Shown here: piece by piece, positions 16,802 through 26,613 of the stretch
Layout of the letters: every line of letters starts with the position of its first letter
Numbering within the stretch: position 1 is the first letter of the stretch
Origin: Chitinophagaceae bacterium
Lineage (GTDB): Bacteria; Bacteroidota; Bacteroidia; Chitinophagales; Chitinophagaceae
Assembly (NCBI GenBank): GCA_014379345.1
Contig: JACMLY010000099.1
Coordinates: 1 to 64,000, forward strand
Direction: 5' to 3'
DNA length: 64,000 nt
Translations under genes and position numbers: made by a program
Notes under the pieces: generated by a model
Database searches by the model: none
What the model saw: only the letters and a program-made list of their open reading frames with translations
Told to the model about the DNA's origin: nothing

Positions 16802-18058
16802 GTGGATAGAGTAGTCGTTAAAAAGAAATGGTCAACCAAACGGATCCTTAGTATAGCTGGAGTTGCCGGCATTATTTTTTTGATAGCTGGCAGCTATTAT
16901 TTCACGTCAGGCAAATCCAGGTTGAATGTGGATACCGAACGTATCACGATCACTGAAATTACTAAAGGTCCTTTCCAGGAAAATATTCCTGTGAACGGAA
17001 TTGTTCTTCCTGTTACCACCATTTACCTCGATGCCATTGAAGGGGGCCGGGTGGAAGAGCTGTATGTTGAAGATGGTGCTATTATGAAAAAAGATCAACC
17101 TATCCTCCGCCTTGCAAACACAGATCTCGAACTTAGCCTGTCGAACCAGGAAACCGCCGTTTTCGACGTTTTGACGCAAATGCAAAATACCCGCAATAAC
17201 GCAGAACAGAATACCATTCGGCAGTTAAACCAGATGGCGGAGGTTGATAATGCAATGGCAGAAGCCGAACGGATATATAAGCTGAATAAAAAGCTTTATG
17301 ATCAAAAAGTGATCGGCTCCCAGGAATTCAGATCTTCCGAAAATACATACCAGTACCAGGCCCGTAGAAAAAAATTGACAGAAGAAACTTTAAGAAATGA
17401 TTCTGCCTCAGGCAAACTACAGATCAGCCAGATGGGTCAGTCCTATTCAAGAATGCAGAATGCGTTGGGGCTTATGCGCAGAAAAGTAGGTGACCTTATT
17501 GTGAGAGCGCCGGTAGATGGCCAATTAACTTCTCTGGATGCGGAAGTAGGACAGTCAAAAAACAAGGGGCAGACGCTGGGACAACTGGATGTTTTGAGCG
17601 GGTACAAAGTGAGAGCGGATATTGATGAACATTATATCTCCCGGATCTTTATCGGCCTCACCGGCAGCTTTGATTTTGCCGGGAAATCGTACAAACTTAA
17701 AATCAAGAAAGTATATACACAGGTTTCTAACGGGCGCTTCCAGGTTGATATGGAATTTGTGGGCGATACTCCCCAGGGCATTCGTCGCGGACAAACATTA
17801 CAGATTCGTTTAGCACTCAGTGATGAAACCCAGGCCATATTACTAGCAAAAGGCGGATTCTACCAGAAAACAGGAGGTAACTGGATCTTTAAAGTCACTG
17901 AGTCGGGAAAAACAGCTTACAAAACAGATATCCAGTTAGGCCGTCAAAGCCCGGATTACTATGAAGTATTGCAGGGACTGAACCCGGGAGACAAAGTAGT
18001 AACATCGAGCTATGAAAATTACGGAGATATGCAGGAGCTGGTGCTGAAGAAGGAATAA
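16802..18058 (+). CDS. HlyD/MacA-type periplasmic adaptor
   Basis: A 418-residue membrane-fusion protein. A GTG start is the only plausible one, because an in-frame stop lies at 16796 and no ATG occurs before the membrane anchor. One N-terminal helix (about residues 16-32) anchors it. A lipoyl/barrel-sandwich half follows (IEGGRVEELYVEDGAIMKK), then a long coiled-coil hairpin (about 110-225), the second lipoyl half (VRAPVDGQLTSLDAEVGQ) and C-terminal beta-barrel domains (NGRFQVDMEFVGD, GDKVVTSSYENY). Adaptors of this kind join an inner-membrane ABC permease to an outer-membrane TolC channel. It heads the array and is followed by the ATPase gene after 132 bp. No TolC-like gene is in the window. 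Confidence 0.88.
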   Translation: MDRVVVKKKWSTKRILSIAGVAGIIFLIAGSYYFTSGKSRLNVDTERITITEITKGPFQENIPVNGIVLPVTTIYLDAIEGGRVEELYVEDGAIMKKDQPILRLANTDLELSLSNQETAVFDVLTQMQNTRNNAEQNTIRQLNQMAEVDNAMAEAERIYKLNKKLYDQKVIGSQEFRSSENTYQYQARRKKLTEETLRNDSASGKLQISQMGQSYSRMQNALGLMRRKVGDLIVRAPVDGQLTSLDAEVGQSKNKGQTLGQLDVLSGYKVRADIDEHYISRIFIGLTGSFDFAGKSYKLKIKKVYTQVSNGRFQVDMEFVGDTPQGIRRGQTLQIRLALSDETQAILLAKGGFYQKTGGNWIFKVTESGKTAYKTDIQLGRQSPDYYEVLQGLNPGDKVVTSSYENYGDMQELVLKKE

Positions 18059-18062
18059 TAAT

Positions 18063-18151
18063 GTCGACGGTCAACCGTCAACTGCAAAAAAGAATATCTG
18101 TTAATATGGAAAAAAATTCTTCCGGCGGACGGTCGTCGGTCGACCGTCGAC
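18063..18151. repeat. GTCGACGGTC-type inverted repeats
   Basis: GTCGACGGTC (18063-18072) is matched by its complement GACCGTCGAC (18142-18151). Each arm also holds smaller dyads such as GACGGT-CA-ACCGTC. It lies between the adaptor and ATPase genes and is unusually GC-rich compared with the other spacers. Confidence 0.7.
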
Positions 18152-18190
18152 GTTTCAAACAACAACCTCAAACATCAAACATACACACTC

Positions 18191-18868
18191 ATGATCAAAA
18201 TCGCAGAACTCGAAAAAATTTACCGCACTGAAGAAGTGGAAACCGTTGCCTTGAATAAATTATCCTTCGAAGTAAAAGAAGGAGAGTTTGTTGCCGTGAT
18301 GGGGCCTTCGGGATGCGGGAAATCAACGCTGCTTAATATTGTTGGATTGCTTGACGATCCCGATAAAGGCAGTTTCTTATTCAATGGCATTGAAGTAGCT
18401 GATTTTAACGAACGCAAAAGAGCAGATCTCCGCAAAAGAAATATCGGCTTTGTGTTCCAGAGCTTTAACCTGATCGATGAGCTGACTGTGTTTGAAAATG
18501 TAGAACTGCCACTCATATACCTGGGAGTGAAGGCTCCGGAAAGAAAAAAAAGGGTGGAAGCTGTGCTTGACAAAATGCAGATCATGCATCGACGCAATCA
18601 CTACCCGCAACAACTATCCGGCGGTCAGCAACAACGTGTTGCTGTTGCGCGGGCAGTGGTGAATAAACCAAAGCTGATCCTGGCAGATGAGCCCACGGGT
18701 AACCTCGATTCTTCCAATGGTAATGAAGTTATGCAACTACTCACCGATCTCAATGAACAAGGTACTACCATCATAATGGTTACACACTCTGAACACGATG
18801 CCCGCTACAGCCATCGGATCATCCGTATGCTTGATGGCCAGACGGTGACGGAGAATATTCTTGTATAG
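18191..18868 (+). CDS. LolD/MacB-type ABC transporter ATPase
   Basis: A 225-residue stand-alone nucleotide-binding protein. Walker A is GPSGCGKST (residues 38-46), the Q-loop is FVFQSF (Gln90), the signature is LSGGQQQ (from 142), Walker B is LILADEP (Glu167) and the switch histidine is MVTHSEHD (His199). The length and the TGNLDSSNG D-loop fit the LolD/MacB/FtsE group, which powers mechanotransmission permeases rather than substrate channels. It is the only ABC ATPase gene in the 47-kb array, located between the adaptor and the first permease, so it is the likely motor of that permease and possibly of all the others. Confidence 0.93.
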   Translation: MIKIAELEKIYRTEEVETVALNKLSFEVKEGEFVAVMGPSGCGKSTLLNIVGLLDDPDKGSFLFNGIEVADFNERKRADLRKRNIGFVFQSFNLIDELTVFENVELPLIYLGVKAPERKKRVEAVLDKMQIMHRRNHYPQQLSGGQQQRVAVARAVVNKPKLILADEPTGNLDSSNGNEVMQLLTDLNEQGTTIIMVTHSEHDARYSHRIIRMLDGQTVTENILV

Positions 18869-18889
18869 TTAATTCATGAGGTTAGGTTT

Positions 18890-18957
18890 AAAGTGTAAGG
18901 TTTAAAGTTAATGACGTTAAACCTTCAACCTTAAACCTTAAACCATAAACCTTCAAA
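18890..18957. repeat. 7-bp repeat arms (TTTAAGG family), inverted
   Basis: Plus-strand units GGTTTAAAGTGTAAGGTTTA face complementary TTAAACCTTCAACCTTAAAC words with only a few bases between. It fills the 95-bp gap between the ATPase and the first permease gene and could form a hairpin of about 27 bp. Confidence 0.8.
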
Positions 18958-18963
18958 ACAGCT

Positions 18964-21387
18964 ATGATCTACAATTATCTGAAAATAGCCATCCGCAACC
19001 TGCTGAAGTATAAATTCATTTCATTCATTAATCTGTTTGGATTAACAGCAGGCATTGCCTGCTGCCTGTTGATCCTTACATATATCATCAATGAATTGAG
19101 CTACGATAAATATCATCCTGATGCTGATAGAACATATCGCGTTACAAGAAGTTTCAGAAATGCGCAGACGGGAATTGTTTCATTGAATCTCGGTACGGTG
19201 GCCCCTCCGTTCGCTCCCCTACTCGTCAATGATTTCAAAGAAATCGAAAAGATTACCCAACTTCTTCCCAATGGTCGCACTCCGGTTCGTTATGGTGAAA
19301 AAATGTTCAATGAGGAAAATGTGTATTGGGGCGATGAACATTTTTTTGATTTCTTTAAGGTAAAGGTAGTCAAGGGCAATCCCGCAAAAGCACTCAATGA
19401 TCCCTATGGCATCATGTTGACAGAGGAGACAGCCAAAAAATATTTTGGCAATGAGGAACCACTCGATAAAATGATCAGACTGGATAACCAGTTGAATTTT
19501 AAAGTTACCGGTGTTTATAAAGCTTTCCCCGCTAACTCACATGTACATCCCAACATTCTTATCTCTTTCAATACGTTAAAGGATACGGCCGTTTATGGGG
19601 AAGAAAATCTGCGAACCAATTTTGGCAATAATTCCTTTCTGACATATATAAAACTGCCTAAGGATTATGATATCGGAAAAATGGAAAAGCAGTTCCCTGC
19701 TTTTCTGAACAGGCACATGCCACAGGGTGGTAAGTTCAAACCCTCCGAGGGAACGGCCCTTGCCTTGCAAAAATTAACTGATATACATCTACACTCACAA
19801 CTGGACTATGAAGCAGAAGAAAATGGAGACATTAAAAGAGTATATATATTTTCTGCCATTGCGTTATTTATCTTACTGATAGCAGGTATTAATTATATGA
19901 ATCTCTCAACCGCAAGGTCTGCACTGAGAGCCAGGGAGATCGGTGTCCGCAAAGTTGTGGGTGCACAACGAAAAGAAATCATCGCGCAGTTCTTAAGCGA
20001 ATCCGTTTTGGTTTCATGGTTAGCCATGATATTGGCCTTGCTACTAACCTGGCTGACATTACCCTGGTTAAACAAGCTATCGGGCCAGCAATTGTCGATT
20101 CATATTTTATTAAGATGGGATGTCATCGTTCCAATGGCTTTGGTTCCATTCGTGGTCGGAATTTTATCAGGCATATATCCCGCTCTTTTCATGTCATCGT
20201 TCAGGCCTGTACAGGTATTGAAGGGCTTGTTCAAAGTTGGAGGAAGCACAATTTCTTTCCGCAGGATCCTTGTAACTACACAGTTTGCTATTTCCATTGT
20301 CCTTATCATAAGTACCATTACTGTTTTTAGACAAATGCACTACATGCAGCAAAAAGAATTGGGATTTGATAAAACACATATTGTTACCCTCCCCTATTCT
20401 GCGGGCCTGAATGACGGATTCGATGCATTCAGGACTGAACTTTTATCTAATACATACATTAAAAATGCAGGACGTTCCTCAAGAATTCCAACCGGAAGAT
20501 TATTGGATGCAATGGGGGCCCGCATTAAAAGATCTGATACCCTTGAACCTGCCAATGCAGATATTAAGTTCGTATCTGCCGATCAGGATTTTATTTCAAC
20601 CTATGGCATAAAGGTTGTTTCCGGAAGAGGATTCTCGAAAGATTTTAGTACCGATACCGGTGCATTTGTTATCAATGAAGCAGCAGTTCAAGCACTCGGA
20701 TTAAACTCGGGTGAAGACGCTATCGGAAAAGATTTCGGCTATGGGAACAGAACCGGAAAACTGATTGGGGTATTTAATGATTTTCATTTTGAATCTATGC
20801 ACCAGAAAATAGTTCCGCTTGTGTTGCTCATTCCCACGTCCGCAAACGCATATGGAAACATCTCCATTAAGATTGCAGGAACCAATATTCCGGCTGCACT
20901 TTCACATATTGAAAAAACTTGGAGAAAATATTTACCTGAAACACCTTACCAGTATAATTTTCTCGACGAAAATTTCGAACGGTTGTATCAGTCGGAAGAA
21001 AGACAGAAATCCATTTTTACCGTATTTGCATTTATTGCCATTTTTATAGCCTGCCTTGGCTTATTTGGTTTATCAGCCTTCGCAATATCACAACGGATCA
21101 AGGAGATCGGGATACGCAAGGTTTTGGGAGCGAGCGTGAATACCATTGTTGCCTTGTTATCGAAAGACTTTCTAAAGCTCATTCTTATTGCAGCCGTCAT
21201 TGCATTTCCCATAGCATGGTTTGCGATGGACACCTGGCTGCAGGATTTCGCGTATCGCATCAATATACCATGGTGGATTTTTGTAGTAGCGGGAGTAATC
21301 GCCGGCATCATTGCCTTTGTAACCATCAGCTTCCAGGCGATCAGGGCTGCTATTGCGAATCCGGTGAAATCGTTACGCTCAGAATGA
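18964..21387 (+). CDS. MacB/FtsX-type ABC permease, copy 1
   Basis: An 807-residue two-module permease. Predicted layout: a cytoplasmic start (MIYNYLKIAIRNLLKYK), membrane helix 1 (about 20-41), a MacB_PCD-like periplasmic domain (about 43-290), three helices of a first FtsX domain (about 292-412), helix 5 (about 435-456), a second periplasmic domain (about 457-680) and a second FtsX domain (about 682-795). The cytoplasmic loops AREIGVRKVVGAQR (about 322) and KEIGIRKVLGASV (about 712) are the probable ATPase-contact (coupling) segments. The tail is NPVKSLRSE. This family does not translocate substrate through a pore; it transmits ATPase motion to the periplasm, as in MacB and LolCDE. With the adaptor and ATPase genes just upstream it completes a tripartite unit. 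Confidence 0.92.
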   Translation: MIYNYLKIAIRNLLKYKFISFINLFGLTAGIACCLLILTYIINELSYDKYHPDADRTYRVTRSFRNAQTGIVSLNLGTVAPPFAPLLVNDFKEIEKITQLLPNGRTPVRYGEKMFNEENVYWGDEHFFDFFKVKVVKGNPAKALNDPYGIMLTEETAKKYFGNEEPLDKMIRLDNQLNFKVTGVYKAFPANSHVHPNILISFNTLKDTAVYGEENLRTNFGNNSFLTYIKLPKDYDIGKMEKQFPAFLNRHMPQGGKFKPSEGTALALQKLTDIHLHSQLDYEAEENGDIKRVYIFSAIALFILLIAGINYMNLSTARSALRAREIGVRKVVGAQRKEIIAQFLSESVLVSWLAMILALLLTWLTLPWLNKLSGQQLSIHILLRWDVIVPMALVPFVVGILSGIYPALFMSSFRPVQVLKGLFKVGGSTISFRRILVTTQFAISIVLIISTITVFRQMHYMQQKELGFDKTHIVTLPYSAGLNDGFDAFRTELLSNTYIKNAGRSSRIPTGRLLDAMGARIKRSDTLEPANADIKFVSADQDFISTYGIKVVSGRGFSKDFSTDTGAFVINEAAVQALGLNSGEDAIGKDFGYGNRTGKLIGVFNDFHFESMHQKIVPLVLLIPTSANAYGNISIKIAGTNIPAALSHIEKTWRKYLPETPYQYNFLDENFERLYQSEERQKSIFTVFAFIAIFIACLGLFGLSAFAISQRIKEIGIRKVLGASVNTIVALLSKDFLKLILIAAVIAFPIAWFAMDTWLQDFAYRINIPWWIFVVAGVIAGIIAFVTISFQAIRAAIANPVKSLRSE

Positions 21388-21420
21388 GGCGAGTGGTGAA
21401 AGGTGAATGGTGAATAATTG
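21388..21420. repeat. 7-bp direct repeat (GTGAGTG family)
   Basis: Directly after the stop codon: GCGAGTG, GTGAAAG, GTGAATG, GTGAATA. The same family follows the hydrolase gene (38579), permease copy 13 (55545) and the DUF4097 gene (62920). Confidence 0.7.
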
Positions 21421-21460
21421 TTCAATGATCACTTACAATTCGATATTAAATAACTATTCA

Positions 21461-21485
21461 ATTTCCCCTCCCGGGGGCCGGACTT
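21461..21485 (+). promoter_or_regulatory. Start-proximal C-tract/G-tract hairpin
   Basis: CCCCTCCCGGGGG (21465-21477) can form a compact stem that ends 8 bp before the ATG of permease copy 2. One of ten such leaders in the array. Confidence 0.6.
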
Positions 21486-23888
21486 ATGACATATTTTAAA
21501 ACAGCGTGGAGAAACATAACAAAAAGAAAAGCATATTCTTTTATTAATATAGGCGGACTCGCCGTAGGAATTGCTGCGTGTTTACTATTGTTTACTGTTG
21601 TGAGATATGAATTGAGCTACGACAGTTTTGAACCAAATTATAAACACATTTACCGGGTAGTAACGCAGGATGATTTTGCAGATGGGGTAGATTATACCCC
21701 GGGCATTCCTTTCCCTGCGCATGATGCGGTAAAACTAGCCTTTCCCGGCATTACGACCGGGGCATTGTTTGCGGGCTATGGCAGACAGGTGACGGTTGTA
21801 GAATCAAATACGGCCGCCGGCAAAAAATTCATAGAAGAAACCGGCTTCTTTTTTTGCGATCCTCAATTTTTCCAGGTGTTTCACCACAACTGGCTGGCAG
21901 GCTCACCCGATGTTTTAAGTCAACCGAATACAACAGTGCTTACTCAAAAGATGGCCGTAAAATATTTTGGCGACTGGAAAAACGCTGTTGGCAGGTTTTT
22001 GATGTTAGACAATGATGTTACTGTGAAAGTGGAAGGGATCATACAGGATTCGCCGCTTAATTCTGATTTTCCGCTCGGCATCATAAGCTCCCTTGAAACA
22101 GCCAAAGCCAATGCCAGCACTTATGGGTATACAAGCGACTGGGGCAACACAACCAGCAATTTTCAATTATACATGCTGCTGCCTGACCACGTACCTGTTG
22201 CCAAAATCAACGCGCAGTTCGAACACCTGAGCAGGGTGTACTACAAGGATGAGAAAACAAGTAAAAAAATAAGTTTTCTTCAACCTCTTTCCGAATTACA
22301 TTTTGACAATCGCTTCGGCAATTTTGGTGATCACACAATCAACAGGTCTACCCTTTGGACGCTTTCCCTGATAGGTGTGTTCATCGTTATCATGGCTTGT
22401 ATCAATTTTATCAATCTTTCTACTGCCCAGGCGGTAGGAAGATCAAAAGAAATTGGTATAAGAAAAGTATTGGGTAGCGACCGTTTGCAATTATTAGGTC
22501 AGGTAATGGGTGAAACTTTTTTTATTGTATTCATTGCTCTGGTATTAGCAATTTTTGTGGCAGCCTTGGGTATGCCTTATATAAAACATATTGCCTCCAT
22601 ACAGGAACGACTCAGCCTGCTGAATTGGCAAACCATGTACTTCATGCTTGGTTTGATTGTGGTGGTAACTTTATTTGCAGGCTTATACCCTGCCCTGATA
22701 CTTTCGGGATTTAAGCCTGTACTCGCACTTAAAAATAAAATAACCTCCGCTACTGTTGGCAAAACATCTTTAAGAAAAGGATTGGTAGTAACACAATTCG
22801 CTATTTCGCAGGTACTGATCATAGGAACCATCGTTGCAATCAGCCAAATGAATTATGTACACGACGCAGATCTTGGTTTCAATAAGGAAGCCCTGTTCAT
22901 TATCAATGCAAATGCAGACAGCGTTATGCAATCGAGACAGGGTGCATTCAAACAAAAGCTGTTGCAGATACCGGGTGTACAGTCAGTCAGTTTTAGTTCA
23001 GATGTGCCTTCGTCCGATAATAATTGGAGTGGAAATTTTGGATTTGATCATAAGCCAGACGAGAAGTTCAATATTTTTCGCAAAGCCGGAGATGAAGATT
23101 ATTTCAAGACTTATGGATTGAAAATTGTAGCCGGAAGAGGCTTTACAAAAAGTGATACAGCCAACGAGATCGTTATTAATGAAACGCTGGTACGAAAACT
23201 GGGTATTAAAAATCCGAACGATGTTGTTGGAAAAGAAATTCGTTCGGGACGCAGCGGCTGGAAAACAATTGTAGGCGTTGTAAAAGATTTCAATACCAAT
23301 TCGCTTAGGGAAGAACTAAAGCCATTGATGTTGTTTGCCCGCAAAGACCGCTATTCGGTAACCGGCGTAAAACTAAGATCAGCAAATATCTCTAAAACAC
23401 AGGCTGCTATTGAAACTGCCTGGAATCAATATTTTCCCGAGTATGCATATACCAGCTCTTACATGGACGAAAATATTGCGAGATTCTATCAGCAGGAAGA
23501 TCAACTCTCGTTATTGTATAAAATATTTGCAGGTATTGCCATTTTTATTTCCTGCCTGGGATTGTACGGGCTGGTTTCTTTCATGTCCCTGCAACGAACA
23601 AAAGAAATCGGCATTCGAAAAGTACTGGGTGGTACGATCGGGCATATTCTCTGGATTTTCGGAAAGGAGTTTTTTATTCTACTCCTGGTTGCATTCCTTA
23701 TTGCCGCTCCCGTTGCCTGGTGGATAATGAATAACTGGTTGCAGGATTTTCAATTCCGTATTCCGATAAGCCCATGGATATTTATTTTGTCAATACTGAT
23801 TTCAATAGTTGTTGCGGCATTCACCGTTGGCTATCGGTCTATACGTGCAGCCATTGTGAATCCAATAAAAAGTTTAAGAAATGAATAG
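21486..23888 (+). CDS. MacB/FtsX-type ABC permease, copy 2
   Basis: 800 residues, same eight-helix architecture as copy 1. Coupling loops are SKEIGIRKVLGSDR (about residue 319) and TKEIGIRKVLGGTI (about 704; GGT replaces the usual GAS). The tail is NPIKSLRNE. Its first periplasmic domain belongs to a subgroup shared with copy 6: DGVDYTPGIPFPAHDAV near residue 78, and FGDW at the position where most copies have FG.(D/E)(D/N)P. That makes copies 2 and 6 likely products of one older duplication. The gene starts 98 bp after copy 1, behind a hairpin leader. Confidence 0.9.
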   Translation: MTYFKTAWRNITKRKAYSFINIGGLAVGIAACLLLFTVVRYELSYDSFEPNYKHIYRVVTQDDFADGVDYTPGIPFPAHDAVKLAFPGITTGALFAGYGRQVTVVESNTAAGKKFIEETGFFFCDPQFFQVFHHNWLAGSPDVLSQPNTTVLTQKMAVKYFGDWKNAVGRFLMLDNDVTVKVEGIIQDSPLNSDFPLGIISSLETAKANASTYGYTSDWGNTTSNFQLYMLLPDHVPVAKINAQFEHLSRVYYKDEKTSKKISFLQPLSELHFDNRFGNFGDHTINRSTLWTLSLIGVFIVIMACINFINLSTAQAVGRSKEIGIRKVLGSDRLQLLGQVMGETFFIVFIALVLAIFVAALGMPYIKHIASIQERLSLLNWQTMYFMLGLIVVVTLFAGLYPALILSGFKPVLALKNKITSATVGKTSLRKGLVVTQFAISQVLIIGTIVAISQMNYVHDADLGFNKEALFIINANADSVMQSRQGAFKQKLLQIPGVQSVSFSSDVPSSDNNWSGNFGFDHKPDEKFNIFRKAGDEDYFKTYGLKIVAGRGFTKSDTANEIVINETLVRKLGIKNPNDVVGKEIRSGRSGWKTIVGVVKDFNTNSLREELKPLMLFARKDRYSVTGVKLRSANISKTQAAIETAWNQYFPEYAYTSSYMDENIARFYQQEDQLSLLYKIFAGIAIFISCLGLYGLVSFMSLQRTKEIGIRKVLGGTIGHILWIFGKEFFILLLVAFLIAAPVAWWIMNNWLQDFQFRIPISPWIFILSILISIVVAAFTVGYRSIRAAIVNPIKSLRNE

Positions 23889-23891
23889 GGA

Positions 23892-23947
23892 ATATGTACG
23901 AGATACGAAGTACGAGGTACGAGGTACGAAGTACGAGGTAGGATGTA
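23892..23947. repeat. 7-bp direct repeat (GTACGAA family)
   Basis: Starts at the stop codon of copy 2 as GGGAATATGTACGAGATACG, then GTACGAG, GTACGAG, GTACGAA, GTACGAG, GTAGGAT, GTACGAT. All units are in one orientation, with no facing arm. Confidence 0.8.
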
Positions 23948-24028
23948 CGATTTGGAATGGGTGTCTGGATGTAAGATGTGATTTAATCAATGGACGATAA
24001 ACCATCAATTATGAATTATCAACAATTT

Positions 24029-24077
24029 TTATATAACCATTCAAATTCCCCCCACCGGGGAGTAGGAGGCCGGGTCT
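24029..24077 (+). promoter_or_regulatory. TATATAACCATTC box plus start-proximal hairpin
   Basis: TATATAACCATTCAAATT is followed by CCCCCCACCGGGG and a purine stretch AGTAGGAGGCCGGG, then the ATG of copy 3. AGGAGG would serve as a Shine-Dalgarno site about 9 bp from the start and is next to the hairpin. Confidence 0.65.
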
Positions 24078-26456
24078 ATGTTAAAAAATTATCTAAAAAT
24101 CGCATTACGTAACCTGTGGAGGCACAGGGTTTTTTCGTTTATTAATATCATGGGTCTAACTGTGGGGATGACGGCCTGCTTCCTGATCTTTTTATATATC
24201 CGGTTTGAGCTGAGCTATGATTCATTTCACTCAAAGGCCGATAGGATCTACAGGATCGTATGTGATATCAAAACACCCACTGAGGTCATCAAGGCAGGCG
24301 GTCCTTCCTGGGCTGTGCCACCGAATGTGAAGGATGAATTTCCGGAAATAGAATCTTTTGTTCGCTTAAGTAACACGGGGATACTGGTAAGAAAAGGTGA
24401 CGCAAAATTCCAGGAAGAACATTCAATGTGGGCCGATTCTTCGATTTTTCATGTATTTGATTTCAGGCTACTGAAAGGAAATCCGAAAACAGCGCTCAGA
24501 GATGAGCTTTGCGTTGTGTTTTCCGAAACGGCGGCAAAAAAATATTTTGGCAAAAGCAATCCAATCGGACAAACCTTATTGCTTTTTGGCGAGGGCTTAC
24601 CTGCCAGAGTAACCGGCATCATGAAAGACATCCCTGAAAACTCCCATATCAAAGCAGATATGCTCCTGTCGATGAGTACCCTCACAAAAAGGTTTAATCC
24701 GGACCTGGATGGTCAATGGGGAAATTATGGTGCTTCCGCTTACCTTCTATTAAAGCCGGGTTCAAATCCAAAAGCGTTGCAAGCTAAATTTCCCGCCTTT
24801 CTTGAAAAAAGAAACGGCAAGGAAATGAAGCAAAGCCAGATGTATGCCACACTGACGCTAGAACCATTACAGGATGTATACCTGCGCTCAACCAGAGATG
24901 GCAAAAACACAGGCAACATCACGAACGTCTATATATTTTCTGTTGTAGCTACATTCATACTAATGATTGCATGTATCAATTTTATTAATCTTACAACAGC
25001 CCGTTCATCTGAGCGGGCAAAAGAAGTAGGAATACGCAAAGTGGTGGGTGCTGCCAGAACACAACTCGCGAGGCAATTCATCGGTGAGTCGGTGATCATC
25101 TGCATAATTGCCTTCCTACTGGCAGTTATACTTTCATCCTTATTGCTTCCATTGTTCAACCAGTTGGCAGGTAAAACGGTCAGTCAGGGCATTTTTCAGA
25201 ATGCCAGGTATGTACTCATGTTATTTCTTGCTGCTATTGGGATAGGGTTACTGGCCGGCATCTATCCTGCTCTTGTGTTATCATCTTTTAAACCGGTGGT
25301 CGTATTGAAAGGACGATTTGCAACAGGCACCCGCGGAATTATTTTAAGAAAGGGTTTGGTGGTGGCCCAGTTCTCCATATCCGTTGCTTTAATCATCGGA
25401 ACCATTGTGGTATACGACCAAATGAATTTTATGCGTAACCGGGCGCTTGGTTTTAGAAAAGACCTGATGCTCGTTATGAACACAGACGGTGATCCCGGAA
25501 CAGAGGCATTTAAACAGGCCATTAAAGGTATCCCTGCAGTTAAATCAACGTCTTTATCCTCCAGTGTTCCAGGTAGTGGGAACCCCGGGGCATATTCTGA
25601 AATCGAAAACAAAAAAGGCGATCTGCAAATTGCCAATCTCGACCTTTATTTTGTTGACTTCAATTATATAGATCAATTCAAAATTAAAGTGCTGGCAGGC
25701 CGTGGATTTTCCAGGGATTTTTTAACGGATACTACCCAGGCAATGGTACTCAATGAAGCAGCGGTGAAAATGTTCGGATACAGCTCCCCGCAAGAAGCCA
25801 TTGGCAGGCGGTTCAAACAGTGGGGACGCGAAGGAAAGATCATCGGAGTCATCAAGGATTTTCACTTCCGCGCATTACAGGAACCCATCAAACCTTTAAG
25901 TATGCGCATCGAACAGCGCACAAACCTGGTTTCTGCAAACGTATCAGCAGCGAATATGACTGCAACACTTGCATCTATTGAAGCCAAATGGAAAACGCTG
26001 ATCCCCAACAGGCCGTTCAGTTATTTTTTCCTGGACGAATTTTTTAATAAGCAATACCGCGATGAAGAAAGATTTGGAAAACTATTTTTGAATTTTGCTA
26101 TACTGGCCATTTTTATATCCTGTCTGGGATTGCTTGGACTGGCTTCCTACAGTACGATGCAGCGTACAAAAGAGATCGGTATCCGGAAAGTCATGGGGGC
26201 CTCCGTTCGGGGGATCATCAATTTATTATCAAATGAATTTTTGACGCTGGTGATTCTTTCTTTTTTCATTGCCATGCCGATAGCCTGGTACTTCATGCAT
26301 GCGTGGTTGCAGGATTTTGCCTACCGCACAGAGATAGGCTGGTGGGTATTTGTTCTTGCCGGTAGCATCGCCGTCTTGATCGCCGTGTTTACAGTTAGCT
26401 TCCAGGCAATCAAAGCAGCGATCGCGAACCCTGTGAAATCGTTGAGAACTGAATAG
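24078..26456 (+). CDS. MacB/FtsX-type ABC permease, copy 3
   Basis: 792 residues. Helix 1 lies in NIMGLTVGMTACFLIFLYI. Coupling loops are AKEVGIRKVVGAAR (about 314) and TKEIGIRKVMGASV (about 696). The tail is NPVKSLRTE. The first periplasmic domain has GGPSWAVPPNVKDEFPEIES, closest in style to copy 5 (equivalent stretch WAAGAAGIGLAAKQEIPEVE). The second periplasmic domain keeps the family signature IGVIKDFHFRAL. The ATG at 24078 follows a good Shine-Dalgarno-like AGGAGG and aligns with MLKNY starts of other copies. Confidence 0.9.
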   Translation: MLKNYLKIALRNLWRHRVFSFINIMGLTVGMTACFLIFLYIRFELSYDSFHSKADRIYRIVCDIKTPTEVIKAGGPSWAVPPNVKDEFPEIESFVRLSNTGILVRKGDAKFQEEHSMWADSSIFHVFDFRLLKGNPKTALRDELCVVFSETAAKKYFGKSNPIGQTLLLFGEGLPARVTGIMKDIPENSHIKADMLLSMSTLTKRFNPDLDGQWGNYGASAYLLLKPGSNPKALQAKFPAFLEKRNGKEMKQSQMYATLTLEPLQDVYLRSTRDGKNTGNITNVYIFSVVATFILMIACINFINLTTARSSERAKEVGIRKVVGAARTQLARQFIGESVIICIIAFLLAVILSSLLLPLFNQLAGKTVSQGIFQNARYVLMLFLAAIGIGLLAGIYPALVLSSFKPVVVLKGRFATGTRGIILRKGLVVAQFSISVALIIGTIVVYDQMNFMRNRALGFRKDLMLVMNTDGDPGTEAFKQAIKGIPAVKSTSLSSSVPGSGNPGAYSEIENKKGDLQIANLDLYFVDFNYIDQFKIKVLAGRGFSRDFLTDTTQAMVLNEAAVKMFGYSSPQEAIGRRFKQWGREGKIIGVIKDFHFRALQEPIKPLSMRIEQRTNLVSANVSAANMTATLASIEAKWKTLIPNRPFSYFFLDEFFNKQYRDEERFGKLFLNFAILAIFISCLGLLGLASYSTMQRTKEIGIRKVMGASVRGIINLLSNEFLTLVILSFFIAMPIAWYFMHAWLQDFAYRTEIGWWVFVLAGSIAVLIAVFTVSFQAIKAAIANPVKSLRTE

Positions 26457-26609
26457 TTTAAGGTTTAAAGTCTAAAGTTTAAAGTTTTTAAACCATTGGC
26501 AATTGTTATTGAAGTTTATTGTAATTGAAAAAAGAAAGTTTTAAAACTTAAACCTCTCAATCTCGCAAAAAATAACCTTAAACTTTAAACCTGAAACTTT
26601 AAACTTCTC
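26457..26609. repeat. 7-bp repeat arms (TTTAAGG family), inverted
   Basis: The left arm begins at the stop codon (GTTTAAGGTTTAAAGTCTAA). The right arm (about 26540-26609) is the complementary AACTTTAAACCTGAAACTTT type, ending a few bases before the next start. The central part is unique AT-rich DNA. Confidence 0.8.
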
Positions 26610-26613
26610 TAGC

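Noticed and set aside
18120-18160. A fourth activator site (GGACGGTCGTCGGTC) before the ATPase gene
   Set aside because: Resembles the core by chance of the GTCGAC/GGTC words; lacks TGTnC ends, the TTT run and a following GGCATA.
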